Shown here: in pieces, positions 1 to 5,977 of the stretch
Layout: each line of letters begins with the position of its first letter
Position numbering within the stretch: position 1 is the stretch's first letter
Origin: an uncultured Planctomycetaceae bacterium
Lineage (GTDB): Bacteria; Planctomycetota; Planctomycetia; Pirellulales; Pirellulaceae
NCBI GenBank assembly: GCA_937967755.1
Contig: CALBTA010000679.1
Location: forward strand, 1 to 10,096
Length of the DNA: 10,096 nucleotides
Direction: 5' to 3'
Translations under genes and position numbers: made by a program
Notes under the pieces: generated by a model
What the model was told of the DNA's origin: nothing
Database searches by the model: none
Seen by the model: only the letters and a program-made list of their open reading frames with translations

Positions 1-641
1 TAAGTTGTTTCGCCTGTCTCGTCGTCACCCGAACGATCGAAACCGCGCACGGCACCGCGGAGGTGGTACGTGCCGTCGTCGTGCTGGTGGATCGAACCAA
101 AGACGAACACGTCAATCGGCGTACCTTCGACGATCGACAAGACCGGCGGTTCTTCCTCTTCCGGCGGCGGTTCTTTGCCGTCGTCAACGGTCGTTTCGAT
201 AATCGCCGTGCCGCGAGCAAAGAAACGGGAACCGAAGAAATTGCGTCGCAGCGTTGCTTCGTCAAGGATGACATCGACCGTCGTTGTTGTGGTCAAAGCC
301 GCGGCCAATGACTCCTCAGCCGGCGGTTCTTCGTCGGTCGTGGTGGCGGAAAGTTGGAAGGGGTCGATCGTCAGCACACCATCGATCACCTGGGCGGTGA
401 ATTTGCCATCGTCCAGCGCCACGCGCTCGCGGGCAACCACTTCGCCTTCGGCTACGACGATCGTGCGGAGGCGTCCGCCTGACACGTCGCCTGCGTAGTC
501 TGAGTTCTCAACCGCGGGTGCCGGCGGGCGGAACCACCAGAAGCGGAAGCGGTGCCGCGCTTCACTGATCGTGGCCAGGCAGCCGATCGCCAACAAGGCG
601 AAGGCCGTTGCCTTAACCCATCTCTTGTTCCAATGCTTCAT
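1..641 (-). CDS. Secreted protein of unknown function, C-terminus beyond window (partial)
   Basis: I do not recognise this protein. The frame is open from ATG at 641 to the window edge, giving 213 residues without a stop, so the 3' end is missing. Residues 1-28 look like a Sec signal peptide: basic start (MKHWNKRWVK), hydrophobic core AFALLAIG, and a likely cut after Ser-Glu-Ala. Cys21 follows L-A-I-G, which is a poor lipobox, so a lipoprotein is less likely. An aromatic/Arg patch (FRFWWFRPP, 32-40) follows, then Thr/Val-rich, probably beta-strand stretches separated by acidic Pro/Glu linkers at 104-110 and 157-166. An in-frame ATG exists at 656, but only the 641 start has purine-rich sequence (GAGGAACAGAGAG) just upstream. 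The codon pattern and signal peptide make this frame more credible than the plus-strand frames over the same bases. An envelope or extracellular role is inferred; no enzyme motif is visible. Confidence 0.72.
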   Translation of the reverse strand, partial: MKHWNKRWVKATAFALLAIGCLATISEARHRFRFWWFRPPAPAVENSDYAGDVSGGRLRTIVVAEGEVVARERVALDDGKFTAQVIDGVLTIDPFQLSATTTDEEPPAEESLAAALTTTTTVDVILDEATLRRNFFGSRFFARGTAIIETTVDDGKEPPPEEEEPPVLSIVEGTPIDVFVFGSIHQHDDGTYHLRGAVRGFDRSGDDETGETT

Positions 642-663
642 CTCTCTGTTCCTCATTGGGTGG

Positions 664-696
664 AAATAAAAAGGGGACGCCAGAATTGGCATCCCC
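664..696 (-). terminator. Intrinsic terminator-like hairpin in the leader of the secreted-protein gene
   Basis: Read on the minus strand, a 10-bp stem (GGGGATGCCA / TGGCGTCCCC, one internal mismatch, 4-nt loop; 673-696) is followed at once by TTTTTATTT (672-664). This is the form of a rho-independent terminator. It sits only 22 nt upstream of the ATG at 641, too close for a separate promoter to fit between. The gene must therefore be transcribed through it. It may be an attenuator, or it may end transcripts from the upstream sulfatase gene with partial read-through. No clear antiterminator was seen. Confidence 0.6.
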
Positions 697-710
697 ATGC
701 GAACAGAGTG

Positions 711-738
711 AATGTACCCACCTTCAAAAAAATGGCAA
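711..738 (-). promoter_or_regulatory. Candidate sigma70-type promoter for the secreted-protein gene
   Basis: On the minus strand, TTGCCA (738-733, 5/6 to consensus) is separated by 16 nt from TACATT (716-711, 4/6). Transcription would start near 704, giving a leader of about 60 nt that opens almost directly into the terminator-like hairpin at 664-696. The -10 box is only moderate and planctomycete promoters are poorly defined, so this is a candidate only. Confidence 0.35.
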
Positions 739-895
739 TACAACCGGGTGGATTGGGCGACCGGTCCGAAAGGCGTGCGTCACCCCCTGTTGGAAGGCAT
801 TTGGGTTCAATTTGGGAAGAGGGGGCGATCTGTGAAAATCAAAGGCCGTTGATGTTTTGCAAAATCGGTCGTCCTGCGACTTCTCCGCCGGGTGT

Positions 896-3826
896 TCAAC
901 TCCGAGCGGTCTTGGTGTGCTTGTGAAGCCGTTTTCCATGCTCGTCGTGAAACAAGAAACGCAACGTCGCGGCGTTATCTTGCTGGGCAGGGTTCGCTTC
1001 GATCAACAAGAAGCCGCCCGAACGAGGGTCTTGGGAATAGAGTTGCTTGATGGTCGCATCAGGATCGGTTGACTTTGGATCGCCGGGCTTTCGGCCCAAG
1101 CGGCTGTTCGCGTCAACCAACGCTCCGCAAGAAAACTCCTCAATACCGCTGGGGTGTACGGAATGATACTGCCAGTGGCGATCGCCGCAGACGATGTAAA
1201 AATTATCATCGGCGACCCCGCTCTCCTTAAGCCACGCAAAGAACTCGTCGCGCTCATGCTGAAACCCGCCGATGTTGGTGTGGTTGTCGGTTTTGCGGGC
1301 GTCGTCAGGGCCGATCATCGGGTTGGGGGAAATAAGCAGCTTGAACGTGGCGTCGCTATCTGCCAGCGTTTGCTTCAGCCAAGCCTTTTGCTCTTCACCC
1401 CAGATCGACTTCTTCGGCCCGTCGGGCATCTTGTTCGGGCTGCGGTAGATGCGGTTCTCGACAAACCAAAGCTGCAAATCCTTGCTGACCCGATGGGTGC
1501 GATACGTTTTCGCATCGCCGTCGCCCATCGGTGCGTAAGGGAGTTGTTCACGCATCATGCGTTGGGCGAGTTCTGGCGAAGGATCGTAGTCGCCCGAATT
1601 GTCCCCGTCGTCGATCCGGTAATCGTGATCGTCAACTTGCCAGTACGTCGGCATCTCGGCGAACAGGTCTCGAAAGCGCGGCTGCACGAACTGCTCGTGC
1701 CACTTCTGTCGCAGCTCGGGAATCGTCTTTGCCCGAGGGTCATCGGGCGTGTCGTAGTAAACGTTATCACCCGTGCCAATGAAGAAGTCGGGCTTCAGTT
1801 TGCGAATCGATTCCAGACCGGGGTAGCCCAGGTGCTTATCCTTACCCGCGTAGGGCCTGGGCAAAGCGGTGTTGTTCTCTTCCAGGTGTTGCTTCTTGTC
1901 GATGCGATCGTCGCCGTGAAACTTGGCGTAATTCATGCCGGTAACGACGACGAAGCGGGAAGTTGCTTCCTGCTTCGCCCCCGCCAACGTCTTGAACATG
2001 GCAACAGGCCCCGGCGAATGCTTCTCGCCCTTGGCGCCGGCGAAGAATGTCTCGCATTTGTAAGCGACATTCGGCGAAAGCCCCTCGAACCGGACTCGTG
2101 CGATAAAATCATGGTCTGGCGTTGCTTCGGCTTTGCGGCACATCATCGTCTTGTTGTCCTCCGCCCGCCGAACCACGAAATTGACGATACCCTTACCGCC
2201 TGGCACGTCGCCATCGACGAGCGCGTCGGCCGTCGTCAAGCGCATCTGCACCAGCGCGCCGGTCGACGTCACTTCCCCCACCATCATCCCCATGCCGGCT
2301 TGCAGTTGCCCAGCCGCTTCGCCGCGCTCGCCTGAGTCTCCGCGAGCGCCTTGCTTGGCCCGCTCTTTCTTCCAGGCTTCCCACTGCGGGCGGACGCGGT
2401 CGTATTCGGGGTTGACGCATTTGTCGCCCCAACGCTTCAGCGCGGCAAGCAAGCCGGCGTCGGATTCGGTTTTTTGGCCTTGGTCGCCGGTCTGTTCGAT
2501 CCACTGTTTCAAGATGTCTCGGTGACGTTGCACCTCTTTGGCACACGTCGGGTCGTCGGCCGGAGTGTGAATTTGGTGCGGGTCGTTGGCCAGGTCGTAC
2601 AGTTCTTCTTTGGGTTTCGTCTTGCCGAAGAAGATGAGCTGTGTGTGGTTCATTTCGCCGTCGGCCATCATTTGGCGAAATTTTTTGGAGACGGGCCACG
2701 GGTCCTTGTAGCTCGGCTGCATGTAGGGGCGGTCGGTCAGATAGTTCCGCAGATACTTGTACTTGGGCGTGACGACGGCGCGGATGCGTTCAATCGTGTA
2801 GTCGCATCGGTCGCGGGCGGAGATGACGTAGCCTCGCGGTTCGTAATCGTCGGCCAGAAAGTCGCGGCCTTCCATGTGCCCCGGCACTTCGATGCCGGCA
2901 ACTGCCAGCGAAGCTGGGCCGACGTCGATGCTGCTGATCAAATCATCACGCACTTTGCCGGCGGGCTGCCCCGGGCCGGCGACGATGCAGGGCATGCGGA
3001 AGCCCCCATCGTAAAGCAACTGTTTGTGCCGGTGCAGCTTGTAGCCGTGATCGCTGAACATGAAGATGACCGTGTTGTCGTGCAGTCCGTCGCGCTTCAG
3101 TGCCGCGATGATCTGCCCGACTTGCTGATCGGTTAGCAGCAAGCAATCGTAGTGATGGGCGATTTCCTCACGGACCAGCGGAATGTCAGGGTAGTAAGGC
3201 GGCACGGAAACCTTCGCCCGATCGGTTTGCTTCTTCGCATTGCCGCCCGACTTGCCGCCAGCCAATTGAATTTGGCCGAAGAAAGGCTGATCTTTCGCCC
3301 GGCCCGTCCATTCGCTGCCGTCTTTCGCCCCCTTAAAACCCCAACGCTTGTTGCGGTGGTCGTAGATATCTTTCTCGTTCCAGATGAAATTGAAATCATC
3401 CTTCCCGCCCCCTTCGTTGAACGTGTAGTACCCGGCGGCGCGAAACAATTCGGGGATCGTTTTCACATGATCGGGCAAGTGGTTGGCGTCGAACTTTGGC
3501 CCCAGATCCAACCCGCGAAACGTCGCCCGCGAACTGCGGTGCTGATGCGCGCCGATGCTGGTTTGCATCATGCCAGTGATCGTGCCGCTGCGCATCGCCG
3601 AACAGACACCGGCGCAGGTGTAGAAGCGATCGAACCGCGTTCCACGCTCGGCGAGCGCATCAATATTCGGCGTTTCAATCACCTCATCGCCGTAACAGCT
3701 AAACCACCCGCTGACGTCTTCAAGGTAGATCCACAGGACGTTCGGTCGCTCGTCGGCGTGCAGCACTCCGCATTGGCTGGTCGCCGCGAATAGGAAAAAG
3801 AAAAGTGCGAGTCGGCTGGCTTTCAA
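896..3826 (-). CDS. Exported sulfatase fused to PhoD-like metallophosphatase
   Basis: This is a single 976-residue frame holding two hydrolases. Residues 1-24 form a signal peptide (hydrophobic [10 protein letters not shown], cut after Leu-His-Ala). Residues 27 to about 445 are a type I sulfatase of the planctomycete heparan-N-sulfatase-like kind. Visible marks are the metal motif Glu36-Asp37, formylglycine site Cys75-Ser-Ala-Met-Arg79 followed by ITG, GAHQHR (92-97), SDHG (258-261), and Lys268 before YDGGFRMP. Residues 446-510 are a charged Gly/Lys/Glu linker. Residues 511-615 resemble the N-terminal domain of PhoD. Residues 624-960 are a PhoD-like metallophosphatase with GDNVYYD (686-692), WQVDDHD (729-735) and CGDRHW (880-885). 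The start codon is TTG. It is chosen because it carries the whole signal peptide and has AAGGA 8 nt upstream; the next in-frame alternative, a GTG at residue 21, would destroy the signal. The protein should remove sulfate esters, and perhaps phosphate mono- or diesters, outside the cytoplasm. The substrate cannot be read from sequence. No internal start with a good ribosome site was seen at the junction, so a true fusion is likely. Confidence 0.93.
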   Translation of the reverse strand: MKASRLALFFFLFAATSQCGVLHADERPNVLWIYLEDVSGWFSCYGDEVIETPNIDALAERGTRFDRFYTCAGVCSAMRSGTITGMMQTSIGAHQHRSSRATFRGLDLGPKFDANHLPDHVKTIPELFRAAGYYTFNEGGGKDDFNFIWNEKDIYDHRNKRWGFKGAKDGSEWTGRAKDQPFFGQIQLAGGKSGGNAKKQTDRAKVSVPPYYPDIPLVREEIAHHYDCLLLTDQQVGQIIAALKRDGLHDNTVIFMFSDHGYKLHRHKQLLYDGGFRMPCIVAGPGQPAGKVRDDLISSIDVGPASLAVAGIEVPGHMEGRDFLADDYEPRGYVISARDRCDYTIERIRAVVTPKYKYLRNYLTDRPYMQPSYKDPWPVSKKFRQMMADGEMNHTQLIFFGKTKPKEELYDLANDPHQIHTPADDPTCAKEVQRHRDILKQWIEQTGDQGQKTESDAGLLAALKRWGDKCVNPEYDRVRPQWEAWKKERAKQGARGDSGERGEAAGQLQAGMGMMVGEVTSTGALVQMRLTTADALVDGDVPGGKGIVNFVVRRAEDNKTMMCRKAEATPDHDFIARVRFEGLSPNVAYKCETFFAGAKGEKHSPGPVAMFKTLAGAKQEATSRFVVVTGMNYAKFHGDDRIDKKQHLEENNTALPRPYAGKDKHLGYPGLESIRKLKPDFFIGTGDNVYYDTPDDPRAKTIPELRQKWHEQFVQPRFRDLFAEMPTYWQVDDHDYRIDDGDNSGDYDPSPELAQRMMREQLPYAPMGDGDAKTYRTHRVSKDLQLWFVENRIYRSPNKMPDGPKKSIWGEEQKAWLKQTLADSDATFKLLISPNPMIGPDDARKTDNHTNIGGFQHERDEFFAWLKESGVADDNFYIVCGDRHWQYHSVHPSGIEEFSCGALVDANSRLGRKPGDPKSTDPDATIKQLYSQDPRSGGFLLIEANPAQQDNAATLRFLFHDEHGKRLHKHTKTARS

Positions 3827-3834
3827 CGGTCAGT

Positions 3835-3839
3835 TCCTT
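3835..3839 (-). promoter_or_regulatory. Ribosome binding site that fixes the TTG start of the sulfatase fusion
   Basis: The minus strand reads AAGGA, then 8 nt, then TTG AAA GCC. Shine-Dalgarno match and spacing are both good. This supports TTG at 3826 as the true start and explains how the full signal peptide is made without an ATG. Confidence 0.65.
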
Positions 3840-3866
3840 TTCGTTTGGGGCAGTAGTCCACTGTTT

Positions 3867-3974
3867 GCCACCGGCATCAGCCGGTGGCTGGGCATTGGTT
3901 CAAACCTGGTTAGCCGGGCTTCAGCCGGCTACGGCAGTTCGGATGACCAGCATTCCACCAGCTAAAGCTGGTGG
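3867..3974. repeat. Palindrome doublet (REPIN-like) in the divergent intergenic region
   Basis: Two related hairpins lie in inverted orientation. GCCACCGGC-ATCA-GCCGGTGGC (3867-3888) has a perfect 9-bp stem, and CCACCAGC-TAAA-GCTGGTGG (3955-3974) has a perfect 8-bp stem. The second, read in reverse complement, matches the first at about 17 of 21 positions. A third hairpin, TAGCCGG/CCGGCTA with a 7-nt loop (3911-3931), lies between them. The tract is part of the 323-nt space between two divergent genes. The remainder, 3975-4149, shows no gene and no convincing promoter. Confidence 0.7.
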
Positions 3975-4149
3975 CGAACAACTGGTTTTCGCGCCGGTGT
4001 GGCCCACTTGTTTGAGACAATTGGCAAACCACTCCGTCCGCCCCATTGTATGCGAACTCTGTCGGCGATTCTCCGCACTACGCGGTAATCTTGGTAGACT
4101 TTCTTGCTGAAGGGATCACTTACCTGCGACCAGATGGGGCAAACAGACC

Positions 4150-4770
4150 ATGTCAGCCGAATCTCAAACACCACACCCCGTGCCGCCGAAGCCAGCACCA
4201 CCCGATACCAACATTTGGGGGCTGTTCGGGTTGCTATTGGGTTTGATCGGTTTCTTCCTGTGGATCGCCGCGCCGGTCGGGCTGGTGATGAGCTACCTGG
4301 GGTTGAAGCACCCCAACAACGGGCTGGCCATCGCCGGGTTGATCGTCAGTATCATTAGCACGATTTGGGCGGCGATCATTTTGGGATTTCTGTTGCTTTA
4401 CTTCGGCATGTGGGCGGCGATGTGCGGCAGTTGCATTTGCCTGGGGATGTCGGCGGCGACCGATACGTTGGCGTTGGAAAACGAAGTGCGAACGCAAGTC
4501 GCCGAAGAGTTGGAGTTGCACAGCTTCGAAGTCGTCACTCATGATTTTGCCACCGAACCTGTCACTGGCGACGACCGCTGGTTCAGCGGGACGGCCGTGT
4601 ACGACGAAGAAAGCCCTCAGCCCAAAGCCATCGACTTCAGCGGCGACGCCCAGAAAGTAAACGGCACTTGGCAGATCATCAGCCTGCAATTCCAAGGCGA
4701 ACCCTACGATTGGGTCGAGCCGGTTGCGTTCGACGAGGATTTAGAAGCGGCGTTTGAGGAGTTGGATTGA
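4150..4770 (+). CDS. Small membrane protein with DUF4190-like N-terminal region
   Basis: A 206-residue protein. Residues 1-21 are a Pro-rich cytoplasmic-type tail. Residues 23-50 and about 58-88 are two hydrophobic segments joined by SYLGLKHPNNGLAIAG. That pairing (two membrane helices around a Gly-x-x-x-x-x-Asn-Gly-x-Ala-x-Ala-Gly turn) is the pattern of the DUF4190 family, whose function is unknown. A Cys cluster (CGSCIC, 92-97) follows, perhaps at the end of a third short hydrophobic stretch. Residues 104-206 form an acidic soluble domain with beta-like segments (RWFSGTAVYDEE, GTWQIISLQFQG), resembling small domains that read out or bind something but matching no family I know. The ATG at 4150 has only a weak GGGG 10 nt upstream. 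The gene stands alone: the sulfatase gene diverges from it, and more than 1 kb of repeat-rich DNA follows. No terminator is visible. Confidence 0.82.
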   Translation: MSAESQTPHPVPPKPAPPDTNIWGLFGLLLGLIGFFLWIAAPVGLVMSYLGLKHPNNGLAIAGLIVSIISTIWAAIILGFLLLYFGMWAAMCGSCICLGMSAATDTLALENEVRTQVAEELELHSFEVVTHDFATEPVTGDDRWFSGTAVYDEESPQPKAIDFSGDAQKVNGTWQIISLQFQGEPYDWVEPVAFDEDLEAAFEELD

Positions 4771-4873
4771 TCGCGGTGAAAGGCCAGTTCCTCTTCTCTA
4801 ATCGACATGACCACTGAAGGGGCGACCGGAATGATTCCCAGTCGAAACGCCATGGATCGAATCACCCACGAAG

Positions 4874-5272
4874 TATATTGCTGCCCCTTTGGGCAACGCT
4901 GTGAAGCATTTTTCAGCAATAAATCAAGGCTCCTTGCAAGTGGCGGCGCAGCCGCGGTAGATACGCCGAAGGCATTTTTTATCGTAGCCCAGGGTCGACG
5001 CGCAGCGGCGCCCCCTGGGTCGGTGATGCCGTCGCGATCCTTACGCTGAAAGCGTTATACACGGGCGCTATGCTTCGGTTCGCCACTTTGTAAAACCCTT
5101 TCAGGGTATGTTTTCTCCCGAACGGTACCCAGCGTGGCGCGACTTCGTCGCTTACGCTGGGCTACGATGTTTAACGCCTTCGGCGTATCCGCGGCGGCTT
5201 TGCCGCCAGGCACAAGCCGATCCCATTTCGCCTGTGAAAGTGCGGCACAGCGTTGCCCAACGGGGCGAAATA
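4874..5272. mobile_element. Possible MITE-like unit bounded by inverted repeats, filled with triloop hairpins
   Basis: The arms at 4883-4903 and 5246-5266 are inverted copies, 20 of 21 bases identical, with core GGGCAACGCTGTG. Similarity continues loosely inward (GCATTTTTCAG against GCACTTTCACAG) and outward: both arms begin TAT. The six bases ACGAAG occur directly on each outer side (4868-4873 and 5273-5278), which could be a target duplication. Inside are hairpins GCGGC-GCA-GCCGC (4943-4955), CCCAGGG/CCCTGGG (4988-5019), ACGCT-GAA-AGCGT (5043-5055), ACCCT-TTC-AGGGT (5095-5107), CCCAGCGT/ACGCTGGG enclosing GCGAC-TTC-GTCGC (5128-5161), ACGCC-TTC-GGCGT (5174-5186) and GGCGGC-TTT-GCCGCC (5193-5207). 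No transposase is encoded. It may be a non-autonomous element or merely a pile-up of interspersed repeats. The bases between the preceding gene and this unit (4771-4873) show nothing recognisable. Confidence 0.45.
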
Positions 5273-5666
5273 ACGAAGCGCCGATTCCCGCATCGGGAGC
5301 AAACGAGGCGCTGGCCGAGGAATCTCGAAAAGTTTTGGAATTCTGTCAAGAAAAGTGTACCAATCGCTTGACAGGTATATGGAAATTTGTATACTGTACC
5401 GGTGAATGGGTAGGCGGGCTTCCCAAACCGTCGAATTGGGGCGATGGATCGCCGGCGTGTACGAACCTGGAGGTCCGTGCTACGCCGACGCAGGTAATGC
5501 ACCACTTACCCCCGAAATGTGCGATTTTGGTACATTTGGAGCGAAGTGGGATTGGGTGCCCGCGTTGCAACCTGTTTTGAGCAAAGGGGTTATGGATACG
5601 CATGTTCAGATTGCGTCACCGCAAATGCACCACCGGCTGCGAAAACCTGGTGCAGGCGCGGTACAC
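5273..5666. other. Gene-poor stretch with an orphan promoter and no convincing gene
   Basis: No reading frame here looks coding on either strand. It contains a nested palindrome (GCGCC/GGCGC around TCCCG-CAT-CGGGA, 5278-5311), the promoter and operator-like inverted repeat at 5343-5395, a spaced inverted repeat AAATGT-N11-ACATTT (5515-5537), and the nonamer ATGCACCAC twice (5497-5505, 5625-5633). A 96-codon frame opens at 5406, almost at the predicted transcription start, but its composition is not protein-like and its end lies in a repeat. An unrecognised small RNA or decayed gene remains possible. Confidence 0.5.
5343..5395 (+). promoter_or_regulatory. Near-consensus sigma70 promoter overlapped by a perfect inverted repeat
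   Basis: TTGACA (5368-5373, perfect) and TATACT (5390-5395, 5/6) are separated by 16 nt. The -35 box is inside the right arm of a perfect 8-bp inverted repeat, CTGTCAAG-N16-CTTGACAG (5343-5350 and 5367-5374), which could be a regulator site. A smaller inverted pair GTATA/TATAC spans the spacer and -10 box. Transcription would start near 5402. No gene follows for 570 nt, and no terminator is seen before the DUF1501 gene, so the product is either an unknown RNA or a very long leader. Confidence 0.5.
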
Positions 5667-5790
5667 GTAGTCACAAGCTGCCAGCTTGTTGACTGAATCG
5701 GCTGGATGTCGATCGCGGTACGGAAGCGAACTGCACGGTCGGTAGTGGAAGTGGAACGATTCAGCGGGCAAGCTGGCAGCTTGCCACTAC
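5667..5790. repeat. Palindrome doublet (REPIN-like), CAAGCTGCCAGCTTG family
   Basis: Two 34-bp arms, 5667-5700 and 5757-5790, are inverted copies differing at about six positions. Both have GTAGT, two variable bases, CAAGCTGCCAGCTTG, four variable bases, then CTGAATCG. Each arm is itself a hairpin: ACAAGCT-GCC-AGCTTGT (5673-5689) and GGCAAGCT-GGC-AGCTTGCC (5767-5785). The 56-nt insert between them shows no feature. Self-palindromic ends in inverted order around a short insert is the defining shape of a REPIN. Confidence 0.72.
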
Positions 5791-5793
5791 GGC

Positions 5794-5813
5794 CCCGGGC
5801 AAGAGTGCCCGGG
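5794..5813. repeat. Perfect hairpin next to the palindrome doublet
   Basis: CCCGGGCA-AGAG-TGCCCGGG has an 8-bp perfect stem and 4-nt loop and begins 3 nt after the preceding doublet. There is no T-tract on either side, so it is unlikely to be an intrinsic terminator. It is probably one more interspersed palindrome. Confidence 0.55.
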
Positions 5814-5872
5814 CTACGGGTACGGTGGTGAAAAACCGCAGAGCCTGAGGGATTGAAATGGGAAACTCAATG

Positions 5873-5901
5873 TTGAACCGATCAGCGTGCGTTGATATGA
5901 T
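5873..5901 (+). promoter_or_regulatory. Extended -10 promoter for the DUF1501 gene
   Basis: TTGAAC (5873-5878, 4/6), a 17-nt spacer and TATGAT (5896-5901, 5/6) are present. TG one base before the -10 box (5893-5894) gives the extended form TGaTATGAT. Transcription would start near 5908, leaving a 5' leader of about 70 nt before the ATG at 5978. Position, spacing and the extended element all agree. Confidence 0.5.
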
Positions 5902-5977
5902 TTGGGGGTGACAAAAGGCGCTACATTTTCCGTTGCTTTCAGTTGCCCAGCCGCAAATTTTGGTGAGGACTTGCACA

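Noticed and set aside
70..498. Plus-strand open frame of 142 codons, Ser/Val-rich
   Set aside because: Antisense to the secreted-protein frame, which has a signal peptide, a ribosome site and a sensible amino-acid pattern.
1154..2335. Plus-strand open frame of 393 codons
   Set aside because: Lies antisense inside the sulfatase/phosphatase gene, whose motifs are unmistakable. High-GC codon bias often leaves the opposite strand open; the translation has no recognisable domain.
2351..3136. Plus-strand open frame of 261 codons, with another at 3152-3793
   Set aside because: Both are antisense shadows of the sulfatase domain with Val/Gly/Asp-rich translations and no family features.
4704..4919. 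Minus-strand frame of 71 codons downstream of the membrane-protein gene
   Set aside because: Half is antisense to that gene and the rest enters the repeat arm; no supporting signal.
4963..4980. Small GCC-GAA-GGC hairpin followed by ATTTTTT as a terminator for the membrane-protein gene
   Set aside because: The stem is only 3-4 bp and it lies about 190 nt downstream inside a repeat unit; too weak to call a terminator.
3867..5207. Repeated palindromes as a CRISPR array
   Set aside because: Repeats differ in sequence and length, spacing is irregular, and no cas gene is nearby.
5152..5603. Minus-strand frames of 117 and 85 codons
   Set aside because: They run through hairpin repeats and the promoter region; Arg/Cys-rich translations without family features or ribosome sites.
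5406..5696. 96-codon plus-strand frame just after the orphan promoter, possibly leaderless
   Set aside because: No ribosome site, no recognisable domain, and its last codons are made of the 5667-5700 palindrome arm. Kept only as a possibility in the orphan-promoter finding.
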